DNA of 5,063 bases, from the NCBI GenBank assembly GCA_020720705.1, contig DYOJ01000225.1, positions 1 through 5,063 on the forward strand, given 5' to 3'. How positions within the stretch are numbered: the first letter of the stretch is position 1; each line of letters starts with the position of its first letter. This document shows positions 1 through 5,063 of this stretch, in pieces. The stretch comes from Acetofilamentum sp. Lineage in GTDB: Bacteria > Bacteroidota > Bacteroidia > Bacteroidales > JAADGE01. The position numbers and the translations under genes were made by a program. The notes beneath the pieces were generated by a model, which was given only the letters and a program-made list of their open reading frames with translations, ran no database searches and was not told where the DNA came from.

Positions 1-1991
1 AAAACAATTTTTTCTGCTTCTTTCTTGGCAATTTCATCATAAAATGTCTTTAAATTGGCATATTCGTTGAATACAAACACCGCTTTGTTGATATTAAATT
101 TACGCATTACTTGTACAACTTGCCCCACTTGTTGCACGACATATTGATACGAACCGGCATTGTCCGGAAGTGTGTATTTCACATTCGGCGGCAACTCGGA
201 TACTGTCCAACCATCCGGAATTATGTATTGCATGGAGATGCGTTCTTCAATCGGGTATGCGAAATCCACCGGATATTTCCGAACGGCAAGTTTAAACGGA
301 TTTTTATCAATACTCTCGTCAAGTAACGGACTGAAAAACAGCATATCACCCGTTTGTAACACTGCTGATTCCGATTTGTATTTGTAGGTAATTTCGAGCG
401 GTTTTGACAAATCATCCGTATAATTTTTAATGCGAATACTGTCAGTCAGGTCGTTTAGGGATTCTTCTGTCAGCTTTTTTAAATAAATTTGAACACCTCC
501 TGTTTTATAAATATCGGTTCGATGTTCGGAGGCAGAATATCCGAAATGATTTTCAGTTTTGGAAATTTCCATATCAGATTCGCTGATTTTGCACGAATAT
601 GCTGCCACTTTTTTATACGATTCTTTTGGAGTAAGGTCAATATTGCCGGCACTCGCTTCGCAAATGTAGCGAGCCATACCGTTCAAAGCACGTTTGGGTA
701 ACATCCCGAACGAAATAAAATCATCCGTAGCATCTGTATAAAAAAACGTATCGCCGATTTTTACACGCGCAACAAGGTAATTCAGCTTGTCAAGCGAAGG
801 GATATGTTCGTACAAAATGCCCGAATTCCGCGGCGCGAGAACAACGGGACAGGCATCCAACCCCGCAGCCCGAAATGCTGAAATCAGCAACAGATTGATG
901 TCTGCACAATTACTTTCGTCGCCGTCAGCAATTTTAGTGTAGGGTTTATCCGAATATATTGAAGAGTATCCCGAATATTTGGTGATTTTTCGGACACGGT
1001 TGTAAATTGCAACGGCTTTTTGCTCATCGGTCATATCAGCCGTTACTACAGCTTCAGCAATTTCTTTCGGGGTTCCGAAGGTATGTATTTTTTCTAAAAA
1101 CTTTGAACTTTTCCGTAAGTCGTTATCTATATCGCTCCATGCACGCGCGAAGGTTTCTTCTCTGCCCGAAGGATATTTGTAACTCACTAATTCATAATGC
1201 ACTGACGACATATATTCATGTGCGTTCACCGTGTAAGGCTCCTCTACAAACGCCGGAATATTTGTCCCTTTCCACTCGGTAATATCAGTTCGAAACGTTG
1301 TTTGATTCATTTGTCCGTTGTATGAGCCGTTCAAGAACGAGATTGTTTCGGAACTTGACAGCAATTCTTTGCTGATATTTACTGATTCATAACCCGTTAC
1401 AGTAGGTTTAAAATTAAAATATTCCGGCACGGTAACCGAAAAATTACTGACCGTTTTGGGATACTCACTTTGGAAAAACCAATCGTCAATCAGCCAATAA
1501 TAATCAGAAGTAATATCGTATTTATACTCAATAATACAGCCGTTTTGCACATTCGGAATCGCAAATTTTACAACTTTATGAAAGTCGTCAGCTTGCTCGG
1601 TAAACACGGCACTTGATTCGAGCTTGGTTTCGGTAATTTTGCCGCCGGCTTCGGTATAGGTTACACATTTTACACCGGAGACGCCTTCGGATTTTGAATT
1701 TGACTGCCTGAGTACAATTTTAATATTCGAGTCATCTGCAAAACGGTCTTTGTCATAGACCCTAATCCGGACAAAACGCGATGCCAACACTTGGTAATTG
1801 TCTTTGGCTGTGTTAAATGTAATTTGATGTAACCCCTCTTCAAACAGGATTTCCGCCGCAGCGGTTGAATCAATTTCCGAATGTGTTTTCGAGAATAGGG
1901 ATTTGTCAATTTTCCCGAATTTAACCTTTTGCGCATTTGCAAACAGCGAAGCCGATACTATCAGAACAGACAAAAACAGATGTTTTAACAT
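1..1991 (-). CDS. Exported DUF3857 / transglutaminase-like protein, 3' end cut by window edge
   Basis: I translated this frame by hand: 663 codons are open from the ATG at 1989-1991 to the left edge, with no stop or frameshift. Residues 1-20 form a signal peptide (MLKHLFLSVLIVSASLFANA, AxA cleavage before Gln21), so the protein is exported. Residues about 60-190 fit DUF3857, with a beta-rich N-terminus, an AIPNVQNG motif at 144 and a WFFQSEYP motif at 171. Residues about 305-425 fit a transglutaminase-like core: GDESNCAD with Cys362, then FRAAGLDACPV, then YTDATDD with Asp420. The residue where I expect the catalytic His (usually FNH) is Tyr405 in LNYLVARV. The rest is a beta-rich tail ending in a Lys/Glu-rich helix, so probably only a few codons are missing. 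The substrate is unknown, and it could be a non-enzymatic binding protein. No Shine-Dalgarno sequence or exact TAnnTTTG promoter is visible upstream. Confidence 0.88.
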   Translation of the reverse strand, partial: MLKHLFLSVLIVSASLFANAQKVKFGKIDKSLFSKTHSEIDSTAAAEILFEEGLHQITFNTAKDNYQVLASRFVRIRVYDKDRFADDSNIKIVLRQSNSKSEGVSGVKCVTYTEAGGKITETKLESSAVFTEQADDFHKVVKFAIPNVQNGCIIEYKYDITSDYYWLIDDWFFQSEYPKTVSNFSVTVPEYFNFKPTVTGYESVNISKELLSSSETISFLNGSYNGQMNQTTFRTDITEWKGTNIPAFVEEPYTVNAHEYMSSVHYELVSYKYPSGREETFARAWSDIDNDLRKSSKFLEKIHTFGTPKEIAEAVVTADMTDEQKAVAIYNRVRKITKYSGYSSIYSDKPYTKIADGDESNCADINLLLISAFRAAGLDACPVVLAPRNSGILYEHIPSLDKLNYLVARVKIGDTFFYTDATDDFISFGMLPKRALNGMARYICEASAGNIDLTPKESYKKVAAYSCKISESDMEISKTENHFGYSASEHRTDIYKTGGVQIYLKKLTEESLNDLTDSIRIKNYTDDLSKPLEITYKYKSESAVLQTGDMLFFSPLLDESIDKNPFKLAVRKYPVDFAYPIEERISMQYIIPDGWTVSELPPNVKYTLPDNAGSYQYVVQQVGQVVQVMRKFNINKAVFVFNEYANLKTFYDEIAKKEAEKIV

Positions 1992-2166
1992 GTTAATAAA
2001 GTTTGAATTTGATTAATTTAAAAGTTCGGTAGAATACTTTAATTTATTGATTTATTGTATATTGACCTGGTGAATCTTTATTAAAAATATTTAGCATTTA
2101 CAAGCCGTTTGTTGCATCTGCGGCAGGCTTGCAAAGTACCAAATTTTGCTTTTCGTTTGTATGTCA
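1992..2166. other. AT-rich spacer between the DUF3857 gene and the KilA-N gene
   Basis: This 175-bp spacer lies between two minus-strand genes, so it is downstream of the KilA-N gene and upstream of the DUF3857 gene. It is strongly AT-rich except for a small island at about 2101-2140. On the minus strand there is a near match to a Bacteroidetes -7 box (TACTTTG, one base short of TAnnTTTG) at 2134-2140, about 140 bp before the DUF3857 start. I see no exact match, no small gene and no RNA gene. Confidence 0.5.
2101..2131 (-). repeat. Short inverted repeat, possible weak terminator of the KilA-N gene
   Basis: CAAGCC at 2101-2106 pairs with GGCTTG at 2126-2131 around a 19-nt loop. The loop also holds a GCCG/CGGC alternative pairing. 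The repeat sits 36-66 bp beyond the stop codon of the minus-strand KilA-N gene, which suits a terminator. However, the T-rich stretch on that strand begins well beyond the stem, so this is not a classic intrinsic terminator. It is reported mainly as the only structured segment in this spacer. Confidence 0.25.
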
Positions 2167-3054
2167 TTATTTATCAAGTCGTTTTGTTTCTTTTGAATAA
2201 GTCTCGTTTGAAAGTTTTTTCAAAGCTTTCATAAAATATGTTTCATTAAGTATTTGTAATTGATAATGAGTAATTTGTCTAAACTTATTAAAACGTTCTG
2301 ATTTCTCAATTTTATTACTTATCATGTCCGCATTAAGACTTTCAATATTGGATAAAACAGCTAATTCATTGATACTTGCAAAATCCCTAATATTCAATCC
2401 TTTATTCGCTTGTTCAGGATTTGCATCTCTCCATTGCTTTGCAGTGCAACCAAACAATGCAACATTTAATAAATCAGCTTCTTCGGCATAAATTATCCAT
2501 TCTTTGTCTTTTTCAAAATTGAGTTGCGGAATTATATTTTGTTTTATTGCGTCAGTATGAATATGATAATTAACTTTACTAAGAATTCTTTTTACGTTCC
2601 ATTCTAAATTGTATTGATTATTTTCAACCTGTTTAAGTCGCTGATACTCTTTAATTAAATAAAGTTTGAAAACGGGGTTAATTGCAGAGCCGAACTCAAA
2701 TGCAATATCTTTATGAGCATAAGTTCCGCCATATCTACCGGATTTGGTTACCAGCCCGATTGCATTTGTTTTCTCAATCCACTGCGTAGGGCTGAGTACG
2801 AAACTAGGCAAACCCGCCTGCATTTTAAAGTGGTCGAATTCGACCACTTTAAAATTTGGATTATAAATTTGTTCCCAAGTTCCCAAAAATTCAAGCGAAG
2901 TCCGACTTCTTATCCAATTTTTTATAATATCTGCCGCTCTGCTGTCCCCCTCTTTGGCTTTTGCCATATCTGTAATACAAATATAATCATCGTCTTGATA
3001 TTCAACAACAGATATTAATATTTTTTGGACTTCTATGGTTTTTGTTTTTGACAT
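2167..3054 (-). CDS. KilA-N domain-containing protein (phage-type DNA-binding protein)
   Basis: The product has 295 residues and is complete. The KilA-N domain spans about residues 5-140. Its recognisable segments are DDDYICITDMAK (21-32), AADIIKNWIRSR (40-51), EFLGTWEQIYNPNFK (55-69), VEFDHFKMQAGLPSFVLSP (71-89), WIEKTNAIGLVTKSGRYGGT (92-111) and YAHKDIAFEFGSAINP (112-127). KilA-N domains come from phage and large DNA viruses and are thought to bind DNA. The charged C-terminal part (about 145-295, including AEEADLLNVALFGCTAKQWR at 190-209) matches the form I know from Bacteroidales proteins, and its function is unknown. The start has a plausible AGGA at 3063-3066, 8 nt before ATG, unlike the other genes here. 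No integrase, transposase or phage structural gene lies nearby, so it appears to be a solitary accessory gene. Codons 68-77 lie in a perfect 34-bp palindrome. Confidence 0.9.
   Translation of the reverse strand: MSKTKTIEVQKILISVVEYQDDDYICITDMAKAKEGDSRAADIIKNWIRSRTSLEFLGTWEQIYNPNFKVVEFDHFKMQAGLPSFVLSPTQWIEKTNAIGLVTKSGRYGGTYAHKDIAFEFGSAINPVFKLYLIKEYQRLKQVENNQYNLEWNVKRILSKVNYHIHTDAIKQNIIPQLNFEKDKEWIIYAEEADLLNVALFGCTAKQWRDANPEQANKGLNIRDFASINELAVLSNIESLNADMISNKIEKSERFNKFRQITHYQLQILNETYFMKALKKLSNETYSKETKRLDK
2822..2855. repeat. Perfect 34-bp palindrome inside the KilA-N coding sequence
   Basis: Seventeen base pairs on each side of the centre (between 2838 and 2839, inside GAATTC) are perfectly complementary. 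The symmetry stops at 2821/2856. The centre falls exactly between two codons, so residues 68-77 (FKVVEFDHFK) are read identically on both strands. The core is GTCGAATTCGAC, two abutting GTCGAA half-sites. In single-stranded DNA or mRNA it can form a 15-17 bp hairpin with almost no loop. Confidence 0.97.
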
Positions 3055-3062
3055 AGTGTTAT

Positions 3063-3066
3063 TCCT
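3063..3066 (-). promoter_or_regulatory. Ribosome binding site of the KilA-N gene
   Basis: On the minus strand AGGA lies 8 nt before the ATG at 3054, a normal Shine-Dalgarno spacing. It supports this start. None of the other three starts in the window shows a comparable motif, which fits transferred origin for this gene but does not prove it. Confidence 0.45.
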
Positions 3067-3118
3067 AACAATTTGTTAAATCATATTCAATCAGATATAT
3101 CCACACTCATAATTGGTT

Positions 3119-3174
3119 TTGTCGAATGTAACGCCTTCGAATCGGATATGCAAAACTATAAATATTTTCGACAA
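3119..3174. repeat. Spaced 8-bp inverted repeat TTGTCGAA / TTCGACAA, candidate operator
   Basis: TTGTCGAA (3119-3126) and its exact reverse complement (3167-3174) are 40 bp apart in the divergent region. A third related palindrome, TTCGAA, lies between them at 3136-3141. The arms bracket the candidate -7 box of the KilA-N gene at 3151-3158. The GTCGAA part of the arm is also the half-site at the centre of the palindrome in the KilA-N coding sequence. A regulatory role is inference. Confidence 0.4.
3151..3158 (-). promoter_or_regulatory. Candidate -7 box for the KilA-N gene
   Basis: The minus strand reads TAGTTTTG, an exact match to the Bacteroidetes -7 consensus TAnnTTTG. It would give a leader of roughly 90 nt. 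The nearest TTG elements upstream are 13 and 26 nt away, neither at the usual spacing of about 19-21, so the call is tentative. Confidence 0.3.
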
Positions 3175-3211
3175 TGGTTTAACACAATTTAAGTTTTTTT
3201 CTTATTTAAAA

Positions 3212-3243
3212 TTTGTCTAAATAAAGAATATGTGTTAATTTTG
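3212..3243 (+). promoter_or_regulatory. Bacteroidetes-type promoter of the peroxiredoxin gene
   Basis: TTTG at 3212-3215 and TAATTTTG at 3236-3243 match the -33 (TTTG) and -7 (TAnnTTTG) boxes of the major Bacteroidetes sigma factor, with a 20-bp spacer close to the usual length. Transcription would start near 3249-3250, giving a leader of about 38 nt with no Shine-Dalgarno sequence, as is usual in this phylum. Confidence 0.72.
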
Positions 3244-3269
3244 CAATCGTTATAAAATTGTAATTTAAC

Positions 3270-3289
3270 ATAAAATCATATAAAATCAT
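3270..3289 (+). repeat. 10-bp tandem repeat running into the peroxiredoxin start codon
   Basis: ATAAAATCAT occurs twice in direct succession (3270-3279, 3280-3289). The last two bases of the second copy are the first two of the ATG. The repeat makes the region just before the start A-rich, which in Bacteroidetes can stand in for a Shine-Dalgarno sequence. Confidence 0.9.
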
Positions 3290-3920
3290 GGCAGTATTAG
3301 TAGGCAAAAAAGCGCCTTTATTTTCAGCTCCCGCAGTCGTTAACGGCGGCGATATGAAAGATAGTTTCAGTTTGGCTGATGTTATCGGCAAAAAATATGT
3401 AGTTCTGTTTTTCTATCCGGCAGATTTTACATTCGTTTGCCCGACAGAAATTTTGGCATTCCAAGACAGCATTGCGGAATTTGACAAACGCGATGTCGCA
3501 GTAATCGGCGTATCAACCGATTCGCAGTTTTCGCATTGGAAATGGCTCACTACCGAACAAAAAGACGGCGGAATAAAAGGTGTAAAATATCCGCTGGTTG
3601 CAGACCAAAACAAAACAATATCAATGAATTATGATGTTTTGGCAGGCGATTACGATTACGACGAAGCCGGAAGTCTGGTTTACAACGGAACACCAATGGC
3701 ATACCGAGGATTGTTTTTGATTGACAAAAACGGTGTTGTTCAGCATCAAGTTGTTAATAATATGCCGCTTGGACGAAGCATAAAAGAAACTTTGCGTATG
3801 GTTGATGCCTTGCAATTTTTTGAATCTAACGGTGAAGTTTGCCCGGCTGATTGGCACGAAGGAGAAGAAGGTCTGGTTGCTTCACAAAAAGGTATTTCAG
3901 AATTTCTTTCAAAACGATAA
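3288..3920 (+). CDS. Typical 2-Cys peroxiredoxin (AhpC/TSA family, Prx1-like)
   Basis: This 210-residue cytoplasmic thiol peroxidase would reduce hydrogen peroxide and organic hydroperoxides. The peroxidatic site is complete: the PxxxTxxC motif runs from Pro44 through Thr48 to Cys51 within FTFVCPTE, and the conserved Arg is Arg140 in YRGLFLID. The resolving cysteine is Cys185 in EVCPADW, so a disulfide between two subunits is expected. The GG(I) element at 94-96 and a C-terminal helix are present, but the YF pair that marks overoxidation-sensitive Prx1 enzymes is replaced by Phe-Leu in SEFLSK. About 12 extra acidic and Tyr residues (around 120-134, GDYDYDEAG) precede the Arg140 strand, making it slightly longer than the common length near 198; I recall the same insertion in Bacteroidetes relatives. 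The reducing partner is not in the window. It has its own promoter and terminator, so it is probably a single-gene transcript. Confidence 0.96.
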   Translation: MAVLVGKKAPLFSAPAVVNGGDMKDSFSLADVIGKKYVVLFFYPADFTFVCPTEILAFQDSIAEFDKRDVAVIGVSTDSQFSHWKWLTTEQKDGGIKGVKYPLVADQNKTISMNYDVLAGDYDYDEAGSLVYNGTPMAYRGLFLIDKNGVVQHQVVNNMPLGRSIKETLRMVDALQFFESNGEVCPADWHEGEEGLVASQKGISEFLSKR

Positions 3921-3955
3921 TTTAGCTACTTTTTTTTGTTCATAACTTAATTTTT

Positions 3956-3987
3956 AGCCTGTCCGGATTTCGGATGGGCTTTTTTTT
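3956..3987 (+). terminator. Intrinsic terminator of the peroxiredoxin gene
   Basis: The arms 3956-3965 (AGCCTGTCCG) and 3971-3980 (CGGATGGGCT) form a 10-bp stem, two of the pairs being G-U, around the 5-nt loop GATTT. Eight Ts follow (3980-3987). On the minus strand the two G-U pairs become A-C mismatches and no T-tract follows, so it should work only for the plus strand. The T-tract overlaps the stop codon of the convergent hemH gene. Confidence 0.9.
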
Positions 3988-4987
3988 AGGCTAATATTTG
4001 CAAGATGGTGTATGCCCAATGCGGTTGCGCGTTCAGGCTGTCAGTCAACACTAATTCTTCGCCGCCGTGTGCTTTGAACAAGTTGCTGTAATCTTCTCGA
4101 ATTTCAATCAAAGTCTCCAACGAATCTGCAGTGAACGCCGGAGCAGTAACAAGCAGACGCTTAATTCCTGATTTAGCAAGCTTTACAATGGTTTCATCAG
4201 AAAACGGCGACAACCAATTGTTCGACAATCTGGACTGAAAAGCGACTGAATACGTATGTTCTTTCAAATTCAATTCCTTAACCAATAGCCGTGTAGTTTC
4301 GTAGCAAGTTGCTTTGTAGCAATATTTTCCATGCTCCGGGAATGCTTGCTCGCACGTACATTCTTCCGTTTTTATTGACGGATGTATTTTGTCGGTATGT
4401 CGAACAGGTAATCCGTGATACGAAAACAAAATATGGTCGAACTTTGCAGGATTTTCGAGTTCAATTTGTTTAGCAAACGCACTAATAAAAGCCGGATGGT
4501 TGTAATATTGTTCTGCAAACCGAACTGCCGGAATAACATTCCAAGTTCGGATAATATCCATAACTTCTTGATAAACAGAACCTGTTGTCGAAGAAGCATA
4601 TTGCGGGAAAAGTGGAAAAAATATGAGTTCGGAATAATTTTTCGACTTAATTTCACTCAAAACTGTTTTGAGATTTTGCGTTCCGTAACGCATCGCAGCA
4701 TAGATATGCGTATCAATGGGTGAAATAGCGGTTAATTCATCTCGTAATTTATTGATAGACAGCAACAAAGGTGAACCAATTTCTGTCCATACCCGTTTGT
4801 AAAGTTTGGTTGATTTTGAAGTTCTGAACGGGATTATTATCGCATTAACTAAAATTTTTTGTGCTAACCAAGGCAAATCAATCACCCTCCGGTCATTCAA
4901 AAACTCCGACAGGTAACGTCTTACAGCAGATTTTGTCGGTTTATCCGGTGTACCTAAGTTTATGATTATGAGTGCTTTTGTGGTCAT
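3986..4987 (-). CDS. hemH: Ferrochelatase (protoporphyrin ferrochelatase)
   Basis: The 333-residue product inserts Fe(II) into a porphyrin in heme biosynthesis and is of normal length for a bacterial ferrochelatase. The N-terminus IIINLGTPDKP (8-18) and RRYLSEFLNDRRVIDLP (23-39) are family motifs. FFPLFPQYASSTTGS (123-137) is the conserved core. The signature LFSYHGLP carries the catalytic His191, and FTADSLETLIEI carries the conserved acidic Glu291. Four cysteines cluster at 210, 212, 223 and 228 (ECTC and YCYKATC), a possible metal or [2Fe-2S] site seen in some bacterial members. The start ATG is followed directly by the conserved strand, which supports it; there is no Shine-Dalgarno sequence. 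It is convergent with the peroxiredoxin with 65 bp between stop codons, and no terminator on its own strand is evident. No other heme gene lies in the window. Confidence 0.96.
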   Translation of the reverse strand: MTTKALIIINLGTPDKPTKSAVRRYLSEFLNDRRVIDLPWLAQKILVNAIIIPFRTSKSTKLYKRVWTEIGSPLLLSINKLRDELTAISPIDTHIYAAMRYGTQNLKTVLSEIKSKNYSELIFFPLFPQYASSTTGSVYQEVMDIIRTWNVIPAVRFAEQYYNHPAFISAFAKQIELENPAKFDHILFSYHGLPVRHTDKIHPSIKTEECTCEQAFPEHGKYCYKATCYETTRLLVKELNLKEHTYSVAFQSRLSNNWLSPFSDETIVKLAKSGIKRLLVTAPAFTADSLETLIEIREDYSNLFKAHGGEELVLTDSLNAQPHWAYTILQILA

Positions 4988-5021
4988 TTTACGATTTCAG
5001 GATAATGATGTAAAAACTGTT

Positions 5022-5063
5022 GTCATTGGTCATTGGTCAATTGGTCATTAGTCAATTGTCATT
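5022..5063. repeat. Short tandem repeats, units GTCATTG / GTCAATTG, continuing past the edge
   Basis: Units run in order GTCATTG, GTCATTG, GTCAATTG, GTCATTA, GTCAATTG, then a partial TCATT at the edge. They alternate 7 and 8 bp and differ by one inserted A or a G/A change. They begin 34 bp upstream of the hemH start. Similar GACAATTGAC-like short repeats are, as far as I recall, scattered through intergenic regions of several Bacteroidales genomes. No exact promoter box was found in the 76 bases before hemH. Confidence 0.88.

Noticed and set aside
111..1282. Several 70-90 codon plus-strand reading frames
   Set aside because: They lie opposite the continuous DUF3857/transglutaminase frame, which gives a signal peptide and recognisable motifs throughout.
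1..1991. A possible pseudogene or frameshift in the first gene
   Set aside because: Codon-by-codon translation gave 663 open codons with no break. It simply lacks its stop codon because the window ends.
2713..3018. A 101-codon plus-strand reading frame antisense to the KilA-N gene that contains the same FKVVEFDHFK peptide
   Set aside because: It is a shadow of the KilA-N gene. The shared peptide is a direct consequence of the codon-centred palindrome, and the rest of the translation resembles no protein.
1992..3287. Transposon ends or target-site duplication around the KilA-N gene
   Set aside because: I found no matching terminal inverted repeats or convincing direct repeats in the two flanking spacers, only short AT-rich matches such as AATTTTGC.
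3206..3391. A 61-codon minus-strand reading frame overlapping the peroxiredoxin start
   Set aside because: It covers the peroxiredoxin promoter and 5' coding region in antisense, and its translation has no family features.
3930..3937. Run of eight Ts just after the peroxiredoxin stop as a first terminator
   Set aside because: No stable stem precedes it. The strong hairpin at 3956-3980 is the better terminator.
5022..5063. CRISPR-like array
   Set aside because: Units are only 7-8 bp and abut without spacers, so this is a simple tandem repeat.

Overview
The window looks like a piece of a low-G+C Bacteroidetes chromosome, probably order Bacteroidales. Four things point there: a secreted DUF3857/transglutaminase-like protein of the type common in that phylum; a KilA-N protein of the form often found in Bacteroidales; start codons mostly without Shine-Dalgarno sequences; and a well-matched Bacteroidetes sigma-type promoter (TTTG, 20 bp, TAnnTTTG) before the peroxiredoxin gene. 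The genus cannot be named from sequence alone.

Layout, left to right. (1) Positions 1-1991, minus strand: a long open reading frame of 663 codons that runs off the left edge. It encodes an exported DUF3857 plus transglutaminase-like protein in which the position of the usual catalytic histidine appears to hold tyrosine. (2) Positions 1992-2166: an AT-rich spacer with one small G+C-richer inverted repeat. (3) Positions 2167-3054, minus strand: a KilA-N domain protein, an accessory phage-related DNA-binding type, containing a perfect 34-bp palindrome in the coding sequence. (4) Positions 3055-3287: a divergent intergenic region with promoter signals for both flanking genes and a spaced inverted repeat sharing the GTCGAA half-site found at the centre of the palindrome. 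(5) Positions 3288-3920, plus strand: a typical 2-Cys peroxiredoxin. (6) Positions 3956-3987: a strong unidirectional terminator. (7) Positions 3986-4987, minus strand: ferrochelatase (hemH), convergent with the peroxiredoxin. (8) Positions 5022-5063: 7/8-bp tandem repeats upstream of hemH that continue past the right edge.

The genes do not form one operon. Peroxiredoxin (peroxide removal) and ferrochelatase (iron insertion into protoporphyrin) are housekeeping functions placed tail to tail. The KilA-N gene is the accessory element. I see no complete novel multigene system. The best lead is the KilA-N gene: its 34-bp palindrome lies exactly on the conserved motif FKxVEFDxFK, in codon register, and the two residues that differ from the family consensus as I recall it are encoded by reverse-complementary codons. 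The same half-site flanks the gene's candidate promoter. This could be an autoregulatory DNA site or the result of hairpin-templated mutation.
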